Origin: Spisula solida
Taxonomy: Eukaryota > Mollusca > Bivalvia > Venerida > Mactridae
Direction: 5' to 3'
NCBI GenBank assembly: GCA_947247005.1
Contig: OX365948.1
Coordinates: 7,316,001-7,380,000 of the forward strand
DNA: 64,000 nucleotides
The notes under the pieces were generated by a model. That model did not search any database, had not been told where the DNA came from, and worked only from the letters and a program-made list of their open reading frames with translations. The translations under genes were made by a program, and so were the position numbers. Below are positions 11,264 to 24,663 of this stretch, piece by piece. Within the stretch, counting starts at the first letter, position 1. Every line of letters begins with the position of its first letter.

Positions 11264-13132
11264 AACACATGATTGAAAACAAGGGAGATAACTCTGGGTA
11301 TTGGACTAAATAATCACAATTATGATGCTGGTATTTTGAACTTTGTTTATCCCTTGATGTTTCGTCATATTGACAAATGTGTTGTTGATGAAAGAGACAA
11401 ACTTACTAATGTTTAACCTAGGTCCCTGTTTTTTTGGGGCACCCTGTAAGTGTTTAATTCTGTGATCGATTTTAACGAGATGTCCTTGACGCTCAGCCCG
11501 AGAATGAGTGAGATCCGCGAAAGTCATTATTTTGCAACAAATAGTCAGTTTTTGTCTGAAACCAGCTAAAATGCCTGGATAGCAGTTGAGTCAGTTTCGG
11601 GCAAAAACTGTTAACTTTTGCACAAAAATGTTTAGTGGCATGGATCGGTTACAAACAGAATTCAATTACTCACCAAGAGTAAAATCCTGAGGTAATTTAA
11701 AGTACCATACTAGTGTACCCATTTATCCTTAGTCTCACCAATTATTTCAAAATTAACAATAAAAAAACTATAATTTATACATGCATATTTAATAGCACAG
11801 AATAACAAACTTCATGACTCCACAAACAGAAAAATATTCAAACTGAGGCATTGTAAATATATTGATTACTCCATGTTGTAGACAAATATGAAGAAATACA
11901 ATCAATTTACCAAAGTCTATATTCTCTATATTGAAATACGGACAATAAAATTAAAAGGATTAAATGATGGGCCATTATAGGAATAAAAGATTGAGTTCTA
12001 ATTACGAAAATCTTTATGTAAAGTTTTTCAACTAGTTTGACGAACGTTTCAATAGATCGGCAATCAATATTTGACTGTCAGATAAGTTATCAAATAAAAA
12101 ATGACAAAGCTTCAAGGTACAATAGAGTATAATATAAAATTGGTTTGAACAAATAAATAAACTTCTTAATTGAGTGAGAAAAGTCCCAATCTACTAAACC
12201 AGCTTGTCACTCAAAGTTGGATTTTAATTTTACTGATAGCTTTTAGATTTTCGACACATTTATTAATTTGAAAGTGTTGTGTAAGTTGGAGAAATATAAC
12301 TTCTTATCTTGTTATGTTAATATAGATTCTTTACTGATATTTTGTGATACCTATATTAGGTAGTTCATATCCTTTTATATATCCGTATGATCATTATTTC
12401 TAGAATATTAATTAGTAACACAGACTAATTTATTGAATTTATTAATTCTTGGCAGAAGGTCTTTATGTAAGCGCTGATAGTGCTGCATGGTACTACGCTT
12501 TACATCTCGAGCACCTTTGTGATCCTTTCCGCTAATGAAAGCATACAAATAGAACTATAAATATAGACAATATATCAGCTATTAAATTATACTAATACGA
12601 ATGTCAAGAGTCGTGTCAAATTCTCCATACTATACATGATAATTGTCTCTCACAATTTGTAGGAAAAATAAACATATAAACTTGATATAATTGTGTTTCT
12701 AATTGCCAGACAGATATCAATTATCAATAATATTATGTGAAACTAACACACACTTCAGGGGACAGATAACAAATTGTATCAATTAATGCACTTACATCAA
12801 TGAAGCCAGTCACTGACATTAATAGAATAGGAAGCAATAATAATTGTTTATCTTGTAACAATGATTGATTTATTACAGAAAAGTGCAATGGTATGAAAAC
12901 GACAAGTTATTCATTTATTGACGTCCAACATTTGATGTAGAATGTCTGATATACATCAGGTAACCGGTAGCAACAAGAGAACATAACAACAGTATTGGGA
13001 GCTTTTTGATGTATGGGATTCCACTCAATATAATGTATCAAACTGCATGCTGATTGAAATTTATACTATGATCATTTTTTGTATAAATACATTAATATTT
13101 GATCGCAAGCAATTGTGACTTTAGGTAGTATC
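11264..13132. other. No gene seen; AT-rich sequence with one dispersed-repeat copy at its end
   Basis: No convincing frame or RNA gene. The part from about 12430 to 12650 matches the dispersed repeat copies at 27309-27560 and 56711-56975 (ATAAATATAGACAATATATCAGCTATTAAATTAT-type phrases), listed separately. Confidence 0.45.
12430..12650 (+). repeat. Dispersed repeat A, copy 1
   Basis: Shares ordered phrases with 27309-27560 and 56711-56975: CTTTATG, CATCTCGAGCACCTTTGTGA, TATAAATATAGACAA, ATATCAGCTATTAAATTAT and GTCAAGAGTCGT. A more diverged copy ends the window (about 63700-63870). No terminal repeats were identified, and the family name is unknown to me. Confidence 0.65.
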
Positions 13133-13410
13133 AGAAAAAAGTCGCAGCCATCCAGTGGTTATTGCGCTGGATTTTTAACCCGGGTCAATTCCCAGCCACA
13201 ACGAGCCATATACCAGGAAAACAATAAAGATTATCTCCTAAATGTGGAAAAGTTGCAGCCAGGTTCTTTGTGGTAGGGTAAGTTAGTACTGGTTAGGTTG
13301 TTGTCCAAGAACGAGTTAGATAAATTAGCCACCCTATATAACTAACTACCGGTAATTGTTGAGAAACAGCGTTTAGTCCAGAATAAACAAACAAGCAAAC
13401 AAACAGTCAA
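13133..13410 (+). mobile_element. SINE-like repeat, copy 1
   Basis: Begins with tRNA-like words: A-box-like CCAGTGGTTATTGCGCTGG and B-box-like GGGTCAATTCCCAG. A body follows with GGTAGGGTAAGTTAGTACTG, and the tail is an (AAAC)n-rich stretch. The same order appears at 45978-46200 with about three quarters of positions matching by eye. A tRNA-derived SINE is the simplest reading. The B box has drifted (GTCAATTCC against GTTCGAATCC), so neither copy is likely to be transcribed now. Confidence 0.6.
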
Positions 13411-14990
13411 ACAGTGTTTGAAAATAGAAAAGACCTCGAAGTCATCCTTGCATAACCAAACCACTAACGAGTGCTATGCTAGGAAACGGCTTGCTAAAAA
13501 AAGCGCTCATGGAAAGCAGACCCTTGCACAGCAAACCGCTATCGAGCGCTACCTGAGAGCGGTCCATTGCACAAAAAGCGCTCGCCTAGCAAAGTGTTAA
13601 AAAAGGTTTTGCTATTGGCCAGCTATACTACAGCACTGCTCACTCAGGCAGCTTGTCATTGCATAGACGTAGGAAAGCGCTCAACAACGCAATTTAGAAG
13701 AGGCTTGGTTAGGTAACGGACTTCTCATGTCTATAAATTGTAATGTTGCAATCAAGAATCCGATGATCAACTGTATTAATGTGTGGGAAATTAGAAATTC
13801 CACACAAAAGCCAGTTTTAAACAAGGACCATAACTCTGCTGCATGATTCCGTAAGGAGATATAATTAAAACCCCATGTACATGTTACATGTTCAATCCAA
13901 TAAACAAATTCCAGTAAACTTAGAAAAAGTTAAATCAGCACAAACAAAAATGTGGATCGCATTTTAGACTCTTTCAGAGTTATACAATATCCTAAGTTAC
14001 TTTTTCCATCATTTCTTAAAGAAACAAGAGCACCGCCTTCCTCATACTTAATAGTACCCTTGCTCATCTGTGAGTAAAAATTCTAAGAGTAACAAGGGCA
14101 GATAACTCATAAATATAGGTCACAGGATTACCAGCCTTGTCAGTATGGACTCCCCCTGTGATGGTGAACAACTTTGTCCAGTTTCAAGTGGATACCTTTG
14201 ACAGTCTTTGAGTAATTGACATTATTCTCTAAAAATTTGAAGTCAGAAAAGGGGAATAATTCTTGTAATATGCTGGATAGATTTGTTTTCTCTTGTCAGT
14301 AGAATGATGTAGGTCATCACATTCCACGACTGAATTGACTTCAGAGTTGAAAGCTTTGATAGTGTTTGAGAAAATTAAGTTTATTTGTAAAATTTGTCAC
14401 TATGTACTAAGTTGAAACAAGGGCAGATAACCCCATAAATATAGGTCACATGGTTACCCGCCTTGTCAGTTCAGTGATTAACTATGTTGAGTTTTAAGTG
14501 GATACCTTTGATAGTCTTTGAGAAAATGACACAATGCACAAGCAGAGGCAGACGATCAAGTCACGACAATAGCTCAACTTTTTTTCTTCGAAAAGTCGAG
14601 CACAAATTGATTAAATTGCAATCATCATGTAAGTCTATAATTCTTAGTCAGATCTCTGATATGGTCACTGACTAACAGCGAAAATAAGCATAGTCGGTTA
14701 CGCTTAATAAGACGTATTGAAATTAATCACTCATCTATCCTAATAAATATCTACGAAAGGCCTTTAATCATACATACACATGTTACAAGGTAATTCTCAA
14801 TTGCAGAACTGAGCTCACATATCAAAAAGCAAATATCATAAAGAATGAAACTAATTGCCGATTTCCTAAAATTTCACAGTAAAGCAGTCAGATATCAGCC
14901 ACGGCCAATTACCTGGAATCACCTTACAATGACTTATAGAGAAGATAACTGTCACTGTATGATCAATACTGGGCCGTTCATACAGGTAGA
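13411..14990. other. No gene seen; diverged repeat fragments
   Basis: The words GCAAACCGCTATCGAGCGCT, GCGCTC and TTGCACA recur loosely at 13440-13600. A phrase of about 120 bp (ACAAGGGCAGATAACTC, TCAAGTGGATACCTTTGA, CAGTCTTTGAG) occurs at 14094-14220 and again at 14413-14530. A part of it (GTCTTTGAGAAAATGACA, CAGACGATC, GTCACGACAA) returns at 27810-27890. These are repeat remnants and not coding. Confidence 0.5.
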
Positions 14991-16729
14991 CAAGAGGGCC
15001 CAGAAGGCCCTGGATCGCTCACCTGAGTAATATTCGAGTGATGTTAAGTCGAGAAATAAACTTTTTCTACATAGAAGTTCATTTTTTTTGGTGCAGCTAA
15101 TCCTGATTCTCGGATTATTCCGGAATAGTAGGATATGCCTCTATGATAATTATGTTTAAGGTTAATGACCTTATCTGTTTATTTAATGACCTCAAAAAAC
15201 ATTATAGGGGTCATCTATTGATGATAACCAACCTCAAAGCAAAGTTTGATGATCTTAGGCCAAACTGTTCTCGAGTTATTGATCTGAAACCATTTAGTGT
15301 ACCAGACAGCTGACATGTAGAAAGCAATTTACCCCAAATATCTCACGCTGACCTTAAAAAATTCTTTGTTTGGAGTTACACAGAAATGTTTAGGCGGGTA
15401 GGTAAGTAGGGAATGTTTTTAATTATTTTTTACGAACACTTAATAATCTCATTAAAGTAAAAAATGTCTCCTGAAGGCCAAATATGTTGCTGGGATTTTC
15501 GTGAGTAGATAGAGTAACTCCAACCAAAGAATTTATTAAGGTTAGCCTTAGATTGAGGGATATATTTGGTGGAAGAATATAAAACACAACTAACTTGTAT
15601 GCAAATATATACACTTTATGGGCATGATATTTTGTGAAATAATGGATTGAAATAATCAAATTGATTATAATTATAAGACAACGGTTGCTTAACAAACATG
15701 GTACAAGCTTGATACTGTAAAACATACAATTTTCTTAATTGACTACAATTGTATAATTTTCATTAATGATTTGTTAGATAATCTAAATATAAAGCAATTT
15801 GCTTAATATTTTATCAAATAAATCAACTTCTTCCATGTATAGCTACATTTTATTTTGGGCCTGATTATCTAGTCTTGTAATACCTGGCAGGCTCATATAA
15901 CCTGATATGCTAGCATAACTGTAAGGTGACATAACTGACCATTAACTAGCTGAACACACAATAAACTTCTCCTACTGACTGAACAAATGACCAGATGGTC
16001 TACACATGTTTGAATTCAGATACCAGAGTCAGGGTTTAGTATATCTCATTGAAAAGTCATTAATGTCAGCAAGAAAGAAATATCCAACATTATTTCTTAT
16101 CTAAAGGTGAGGTCAGTGGGAGTCTGCATTGTGGTATAAGAGAAGATTTTCAAAGTTTTCTACAATAACATAGTGACTGGGGTAGGGGGCTATTTTAACC
16201 CCATGGGGGTAAAATTTGTACAATCTTGTTAGAGGACCCCAATAATTATGATGTTACATGCAAAATATCAAAGTTGTAGGTCTTGTGGTTTCAGAGGAAA
16301 AGATTTTCAAAGATTTCTCTCTATAACTCTATTGCAAAACAAGTGACCCCCGGGACGGGTGCAGTTTTGACCCCAGGGGCAAAATTTTAACAATCTTTGT
16401 AGAGGATCTCATGATGAAGCTTCATGCAAAATATCAAAGCTGTAGGCCCTGTGGTTTCAGAGAAGAAGATTTTTTAAGTTTTCACTTTTAAAATCTATTT
16501 TTAGCTCCTGTGACCTAATTAATAAATTAACCAGAACCATTTGAACAACTTTGAAAGAGGACCACCCAAGGATCATTCCTGTGAAATTTGGTTAAATTCC
16601 ATCAATTGGTTTAGGAGAAGAAGTCATTTAAAGGAATTGTTGACGGACGACGACGGACGACAACGGACGCCGGACAGCCACCTATCCTAAAAGCTCACCA
16701 GTGAGCACTTCGTGCTCAGGTGAGCTAAC
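14991..16729 (+). mobile_element. Bivalve-type dispersed repeat, large copy
   Basis: Left end CAAGAGGGCCCAGAAGGCCC followed by GCTCACCTGAG (15016-15026). Right end has CTCAGGTGAGC (16715-16725), an exact 11-bp inverse, preceded by CACCAGTGAGCAC. The right third contains two diverged ~180-bp copies of a phrase with ATGCAAAATATCAAAG, TGTAGG and GTGGTTTCAGAG (16250-16460), then GACGGACGACGACGGACG just before the end. The body differs from the copies at 6.3 and 30.2 kb, so the family is defined by its ends. A 100-codon minus frame at 15423-15725 inside it has no domain and is probably chance. Confidence 0.7.
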
Positions 16730-18743
16730 AAAACAAGACTTAAGCTGTCAACAGAAGTAGAAAGATAATAACGAAGGTGAAACTTTGACGGGGATAAGGC
16801 AACACTCAACAGAAACAACAGAGCACACAAGGCACATCAACTGTGAAACCCACATAAATGTTGTCCCAATAAAAAGCACTTTTGCTGCATTTAAGACCTT
16901 CAACTATGACTTAGTAAGCGCTGGTAGCATACAATTGTCCAGAGACAAAAAAGCACAGAGCCAAATATTTTCTAGGCTATATTTGAGGCATCAACTGTCC
17001 TATGTTACTGATAAAATGTTTGAAATCTGTGTAAAAATGCAAATAATACAATCAAACATAAAGCAAAATAAACAGATATTTTTTTAATACAGGCGGATTA
17101 AGATATGAATTTTTGTTCACAAATTCCTATCTTGATCAGGGAACTTGTGCATTATCATGACAAATCACACCAACCCACTACGATAAGAATGTCTATATGA
17201 ATCAATACAAAATTAATCCATAAAACTACAAAATTGATAGGTACGATTAACTTCAGACAGTTTATTTCTAATTGATCTCTTTCAACAAAAAAATGAACAA
17301 AAATCAAAATCTGAATTATTGTCTTCATATCAAACGCTGGTTTTTATCATCGAAGTTTGCAAGCAATGCTACTATTGTGTCAAGCTTTTAGCTAGAGGAT
17401 TGTTTTGAAAAAAAACTTTTAACAAATAAAAAAAGCGAGTCACCTTAGCGATGAGTTTTATTGAGAACATATCATAGCTGATAAGGAGTCAATATTTGTC
17501 TAAACTATGAAAACATGCAGAAAAGATCAATTTGTATCAAGTTTAGCTAATGTCCAAATATTTGATATTCATAAAAAGGGCAACAATGTTGCGGATATGA
17601 TCAATAATCCAGATTTGAAATGATTAAATTCACAACCTCAACAAACAGCTACAGTGCAAACAAATCAAACTGTTCCTCAACCTTTATGCATGAATATATT
17701 ACAATGTACAAGCATATCAATGCGTGGAATATCTTATGAAAACAAAGGCCGTAGGAAAATTAAGACATTGAATCAACTGTTAAAGGGTGCTAATAAAAGA
17801 TTGAGGACCATGTTAATTTGGTTGCATTGTACAGAAACAAACAGTTGTAACATGGTTGTGTATCATAGTAACAATAGGAGAATAAAATGATTGATTTAAC
17901 ATCTAGCACCAAGTTTATCTATCACTCAAGTTGTTGTTATAACGCACCATAGATGAAAATGACACCAATCAATTGATATAAAGCAAATATTAATGTAAAA
18001 AATCTGGATATTTACTTAAGGATAACTCTATAAAACAAGGCAATAACTCTTGTATAATAACATGACATAATAATTATGTTACTATATAGCATTGATTGAT
18101 ACAGTTTATAAGAATTTATTTATTCTATCCTAACTAAAGTTTAAATAGAAGCATTGTAGGTCACATAATGTCTCCCCATCCTGTGTCATACATACAAACT
18201 GTACAGTACTTAACTGGCTGTATAAATTAGGTTCAGAACCTGTCCAATATATTAACACATATTTAGACTTGTAAAACTAGTATGCTCAGCCGGTATCCTA
18301 GGAGTCAAAAGCTTTCAGTCTACTATGGTCTGCCATGACAAATAATTGAATGGGAAAAATGTCATCATCATACAAATTTCAATTCTGGATGATGTAATTA
18401 AGTTTTATTAGCCAACAACTCATTTTAAAGGGCTAGACACAAACATAACACTCTTCCCAAAAAATGCAAAATTTATTACATGTATTAAATATTTAGAGCA
18501 CAACTTAACAATGGTAATATTGTTACACAGGAATCATCTCATAGCCTTATCGGCAAAGCTCAGATACGTAAATACATAAAACAAAATTAATCCATCTCAA
18601 AATCAAATAGAACATTGACAAGCAAACAAATGTGAATCAAACATATTCAAATTACATACACAGCTTATAATGTGTGTGTTTGGTTTTATGCTGTTCCCTT
18701 AATTCTGCAGGCAAATAGAGAGATATTAGAAACAATGTAACAA
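16730..18743. other. No gene seen; AT-rich sequence
   Basis: Frames of 60-100 codons (16785-17087 and 17654-17890) show no domain, no signal peptide and no repeat with other frames here. A short CTTTATGCATGAATATATTA word at 17683 is shared with dispersed repeat A. Confidence 0.45.
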
Positions 18744-18747
18744 TTAA

Positions 18748-21118
18748 CCCTTTACTCCAAAGTACCCCATTATCACTAAGTTCTCTGACAATTGTCTTAC
18801 TATCAATATTTTCCATGGAATCTGGTTAACAAACAAGAGCTATAACTCTGCTGAAACCATAGTATCAGCAGAACCAAAAGGGCTGCCTTTAGAAATTCAG
18901 CTGTTTCATTCCCTAGTCATTGGGCTACCTAAGGGAACATGCGTTCCTGGGAATCTGAATCTCCCTAAGAAGACTATTTCTCTCCTGGTTTGTGATCAGC
19001 CAACATCGAGAAAATGCACCTTAAGGAATATTGAACATGCACAGAAACCGCCCTCACAGGTACCAATTAACACCTAGATCAAGTGGAGCATTGTGAGTTA
19101 TTCTTGCTAAGAGACATTTATTATGGCGAAGACGGGGATCTTCAAACAAAGTGTGTACCCTACCTCTTAAGGCCATCACTCCCCAATATTATACAAGGTG
19201 ATTAACACTCCGGTGAAGTATTATTACCATAGCTCCATGAGTATTACCATTAGACATACATTGACACAAACAAAATGCTGATACCTGTAGCTGAATTTGT
19301 CTATCGTTTAGAAACCAGATTATTAAACAAGTCAAACATATGGACACAATTTGTAATAAATAAATTTGTGCTTAATAAAGACTGATAACTTAGAAGTGGC
19401 AAACAGAGATAAACACCTGTGTTAAAGTGATATTAAGCTCAAAATAATTATTATCAAGATTGATTGAAACTCCAAGGCCACTCTCAATGTACCTATCCAG
19501 ATAAAATATGGTAACATTGATGTATGAAGATGGAAGCATACAATGTAAGTTGACTTGTAATGGTTCTCCCAGTGATTACAGGGGTATTTCTGAGGGATAA
19601 TGTACAATCCTGAAAATAAGATGCCAGTTTGTTTTGGGAGCGATTAACATACATTCCTACACCAAATCTATGTTTCAAACATAATTGTTAAAGCCCCGTT
19701 CTCACAGTCCCAGTTTAGTATCCCCGGTGAGTACCGGTTTGTAATCCAGGTGGAACCATGTCTTACCGGGAAGACAACCATGGCGTCACTGTGAACATCC
19801 AGAATCATCCGGGCGATCCGTGATACACCGGCTTACAGCCTCAGTTGTATTAAAATGTTAAATACAACCGGCAGACAACGGGGGTCACTAGGAGCGATAT
19901 TGAAACAGTGAGAACGGGGCTTAAAATTTACCTAAAGAAATTTCAAATGACCACAACTTAGTCAATAATTCGAAATTTTCATCAAACAACTTTTATTTTG
20001 TGCTGAAACAATTTCATTTTTTTTATATTGCAGAAAATCCAGATTTCTGAATTATATCAGAATTGCAGGACCCTGTGATCGGCAAGTCATCACATCAAGA
20101 TACACTGTCATGTTGACATAATAATGACTGACTAAACTAGAACTGTCTATTATTATAATTGGCAGACTCACGCACTCCCCTACCTGAAAAGGGCTATAAT
20201 TCTCACAAATTCACCACAAAAACATGTTTTCTGTTAAGCACATGAACATTTCAAGGTTGGTCATCTGTGAAGTTTTGAAGTAAATCCTGCTAAAAAGTTG
20301 CATTCACAAGAATGTGTCTACAGACTGTGAGAATCCTGAAGTGTGAAAACCAATTATAACTTGTAGTGTAGGGGAATAATTCATTATTTACTAACAGACT
20401 ACTTATCCACATGTGGAGGACATGACCATAGCCAAAGTTGTGGAAGAACATAAACTCCACATGCATGGTGTCAAACCTAGATATGTATGGTGACCAGCTT
20501 ATAATATGTACTCTACCAGTTGACATTACAACAGAACACTCGGAGATCGTTCCACCTTATTCTTGTTGTGGAAGGCTTTCACAAGCAAATTCTATAACTA
20601 ATAATATCATGTGCTCATAATTTACTGTTAAAATGGATTGAAACGTAATTGATTGACAACCAGCATAATGTCAGTTGTCAGTTACTTGTCTTACAGCTTC
20701 AATTTGTTCAGTCAAAGAAAGTTTTTATTGGAAGATAACCAATCATTGCAATACAGGATATATAATTTGGTACTAAAGTAATTGCCAATTAATGCATTGA
20801 AAGTACAAATAGTAGATCTCGAGTATATCAGAACAGAGCTGATTGGGAATTTGTAATTACACAATATCTATTAACATACACACATAAAATGATCAGTCAC
20901 AGTTGAAAGATTGAAAATTAAATCTTGCACAATTAATTCAATTAAATTAACTATAGACTCTGAATAAATGCTGTATTCAATGAAACAGATATTGTTCTGC
21001 TTTTTTATTTGGAAATAATACTATAATAGCGTCAAAACGTGTTTTTATGCAGTTTGGTAAATGAATACAAACATGTTTGTATGCAGATAGGGTAAATGCG
21101 TCAAAATGGAATAAAGGG
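18748..21118. mobile_element. Candidate TTAA-flanked (piggyBac-like) element, 2.4 kb, non-coding
   Basis: Left TTAA|CCCTTTACTCCA (18744-18759) and right TGGAATAAAGGG|TTAA (21107-21122) form 12-bp inverted ends with one mismatch, next to TTAA on both sides. This is the target and end type of piggyBac elements. The same end words bound the short MITE at 47348-47490 and occur once more at 27270. The interior has no transposase frame and holds a nested MITE at 19693-19920. The ends are short and 2.4 kb apart, so chance pairing of two separate MITE ends is possible. Confidence 0.4.
19693..19920. mobile_element. 228-bp MITE with GCCCCGTTCTCAC ends and TTAAA duplication
   Basis: GCCCCGTTCTCAC at the left end is inverted exactly at the right end. 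The five bases TTAAA stand on both sides (19688-19692 and 19921-19925), a clean target-site duplication. The interior is markedly richer in GC than its surroundings (CCCCGGTGAGTACCGG and similar). It encodes nothing and is non-autonomous. A TTAA target (piggyBac) or a 5-bp duplication from another superfamily are both compatible. Confidence 0.85.
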
Positions 21119-21122
21119 TTAA

Positions 21123-23341
21123 TTAACCTCTTCTAATGCCCCTATCCCCACACTGGTCTCTATCAACAATTGTTTTATAATAAACCAGTATTGATAAGGT
21201 GAGTTCATGTACAATCCAACAATCAATCAGGCTACTGCAGGTAAATGGATTAGGTATCTATGGACTAAAGGGTCACTATAAATTAATTGTAAACCAATCA
21301 AACTTTTATCAAACTTAACCACACTATTCAATCTCCGGGCTAAATGGATCACAAAACTGATTGAATTAAAGCCTGAATTAAGCATAGATATGGTGGTAGA
21401 TAAATTAGAATATGTTAATTGTTAGGATAAATAATAAAATGTGAAGTATTGAACTAGTACACTTTTTGTATTATGTTGAATATAGATCTGTATGGTAAGG
21501 TAATAACTATTGTCTGAATGTCAGTCTGTATAGGGAACTGCACGAAATAGACTTTTGAAAGATATATTATCAACCAATCCAAAATATCTTAATAGTTTTT
21601 TTTTATTTATAATATTTTTTTTATACTCAGTCAGCATTGAAATTATAAATAGTTAAGTGAATCATCATTTCATTTCCAATACTGAAATTGAGAATGAATA
21701 CATTTGTTTCTCATGTTACAAGGTAACCCTACAAACAGATGCTTTCTGACAAAAGTATGATTTGTACAAGCACAAAAGGTTGCAATATCAGTTCACATTT
21801 TACCAGCATAATAATAAATTATCGCTATTCTGTCCAGAATAAAAAACAACCCACATTTTTACCTAGTGGTATTTCAACATGTTTTTAAATAATACACTTT
21901 TTGTGTACGTATTACATAATTTATGAGTGTAAACGTTGTCCCCTAAAACATCTACATGTGTAATATAAGACCACTATTAGGATCATGAAAACTGGAAATT
22001 TTTCATATGGTATTCAGACTGAGGTTTCATTAGCAAACAGTGAAAAGTGGTCTTGAAAATGTTTAGGCTTATTTATTATTGTAGGGGCCATTTAGTGAGG
22101 TTTTACCACACATTCTTATATTTCATTTAAAAGAAACAACATACATTTCTCAGCCTACTTCATTTAGCAAAATATTCCTGAGAACAATTGTGTTAAAACT
22201 CATGAGAGAAACAAATGCACCAAATATCCAGCATACAACTTCAATAAATCTCAAAATTAAACAAACTACCATGGCAACACTATAGAAATAATAAATCAAA
22301 CAAAATCAGCTTAAACAAATGGTTTAAAAGATATACATCAAAAATTAATAACTCACCAAGTCTAACATTAATTATTTTCATGTTGTATTGTAATATTTAT
22401 CCAGAAAAACTCAAATATCCGGTTATTGAAATTTTATCCATGAATAATATATCCAATTTTTTATCGCATGTTGACTCTTTTGAATACACAAATAAAATTC
22501 AAATTTGTCGATTCATGGATTGTTAACACTGATGCCTCACTAGGCTCATTCTGTTGTATTGAAATTCATTCATTACATATTTAAACATTTAAATACTGAG
22601 CCATGTTAACATTCGATTGCCAAATAAATCTAGATCGACTAAACGCTGCATGTCATACAAGCTAACGTTATACTATATACATTAATTCTTGATGTTAAAC
22701 GCTGTTTGTTGAATGTAACACATTACGATGTTAAATATCGTGCTCTCTCACTATAGGTACCTGTTGACATCATATCGTATCAATAATATCCCTAGTACAA
22801 CTATCAAATACCTAGAGACTATGTCAATAATGTGATTGGTTATTCTATGATAAGATGAATAGAAAAGCGTTGAATTTGAAGTACTCCGTACATAATAATA
22901 CTAAGATAATGTCAAAAGATAATTTTACAAAACAAGATCTTGAGAATCCATTATTTCTTTTAATAGGTCGATAAACATCTTAATACAAGCTACATATCTA
23001 GAAATAATATTTCATACACGTTCTGTAATACTGTACCAAACATGGGTATTAAAAGAATTAAAAATGTACTTCAAAATTTTAAAATGTAAATTCCAGTTTA
23101 AAAGGGTCATCATGATAAACAAACAGGAAATGCTCTTCATTTCTGAAGTGAATGTAAGTTTAGTGCTGAATGATCTGGTAATGATGTAGAAGAAATCTGT
23201 CAACTTTAATAGTTAGCGGCAAAATCAGAGACTCTGGCTCTATTTAGTAATACCAGTAAGCATAACACGAAGGGTATATATATCGTAAATAGGCTCAACA
23301 AATTGTCTGACTACAATTCAGCTCTCAAGGTTGTTTATATA
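21123..23341. other. No gene seen; AT-rich sequence
   Basis: No domain-bearing frame, RNA gene or clear repeat edge recognised. Confidence 0.45.
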
Positions 23342-24086
23342 CAGTGCAACTTGTACTAGCGATCACACGTATTAAGCAACCTTTGTCTAAAACGACCGGT
23401 TTCAATTCCTCCTGACTATATTTGCTCTATCAAGCAACTTTTGTCTTACGCAACCAGCGACCACTGTTTAAGCACTATAACTGACAGGTCAAAATGCATT
23501 AAGCGACCAAAAATATTGTTAATCACTAGTCATCTGTAGTGACAGGTTGTTAATTACTTAATACTTCGTCAAAAATATTGTTTGTTCGCACTTCAAAGTT
23601 TGTCTTTTGTCAACTGGACCCAAATTAGGTACATAGATAATCACCATTGTGACCACAGGGCATTTCATGCAGATGATTGTAATCCTATTACAAACATAAT
23701 AACATATCAATTATTACATCTTTTCTGTAAGTGACTACGGTTGTAACTGTCCAATGGATGGATTTAAAGCGGTTTATTCCGTTTTTTCTTCGGGTGCAGG
23801 CAAAACTGACCACATTCATTTTAATTTGTAATACATGCGAGTTAGTTGATTTTAATGATGACTTAAAATATTTCGAAGAAGATGACAAGTATAGTACACA
23901 TGTCATAAAACTTAATTCTGTACAAATGTTTAATAATTGAACTTGTATAGTATTTGGCCAGCCTAAAATTCGGAAATTCATCATATATCCCAAATTTCTC
24001 AAACAATTGTGTTAAACGACAATTTCGTTATGCGACCATTTTCTGGCAAGTTCCCCTATGGTGGTCGTTTAATACAAGTTCCACTG
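23342..24086. mobile_element. Candidate pogo/Tigger-like TIR element (745 bp)
   Basis: The left end CAGTGCAACTTGTACTA and the right end (read inverted) CAGTGGAACTTGTATTA match at 15 of 17 bases. Subterminal words of the AAACGACC/AAGCGACC kind recur (23388, 23500, 24015, 24065). CAGTG-AAC ends with nearby ACGACC words are the pattern of pogo-type Tc1/mariner elements. The target duplication is not clean (left TATA, right AATA), and no transposase was seen. Confidence 0.5.
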
Positions 24087-24663
24087 AATACAGCAAATCG
24101 TTTTATATTTGCATGAACTTTATTTCATGAATTTCGTAAGCAAACTTATTTCGCAAATTTATGAATTAGTGGTCAAAGGTTTTCATGTTTAAATAATATG
24201 AAAGTACATCTACGTGGAATTAAAAATTTGTGAGACCTCCACTTGCGAATATCCGTGAAAATAAAACATCACAAATAAAACTCAACATACAGTACATGGG
24301 GTTTCACCATATATCAAGTAATTTCAATAAAATTTCCATCCTTAAGTATGCAAAATTAATCAGAAATTAATCCGCCTTCAAACTGCATACTGCAACATTT
24401 TGCAACTTTTTTCCAAATAAAATAATAAAAAAAATTATCTACAGAAGAAGTATACATTTTAATCTTCCCATCAAAGGAAGATGGGTTATCTCGGAGACAT
24501 CATCGGCTTAATGTATGCATAAACTGAAAACATAAATAAACATTGATCATAATTTATTCATTCATGTAATGAAAGTGATTAATCAGACAGACAAACCAAT
24601 CAAGTGTCTGGTAGAACTAATTTCACGAGTGCATTAACAATTTTTAAATACTTCACATTTCTC
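24087..24663. other. No gene seen; AT-rich sequence
   Basis: Nothing recognised in this stretch. Confidence 0.4.
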
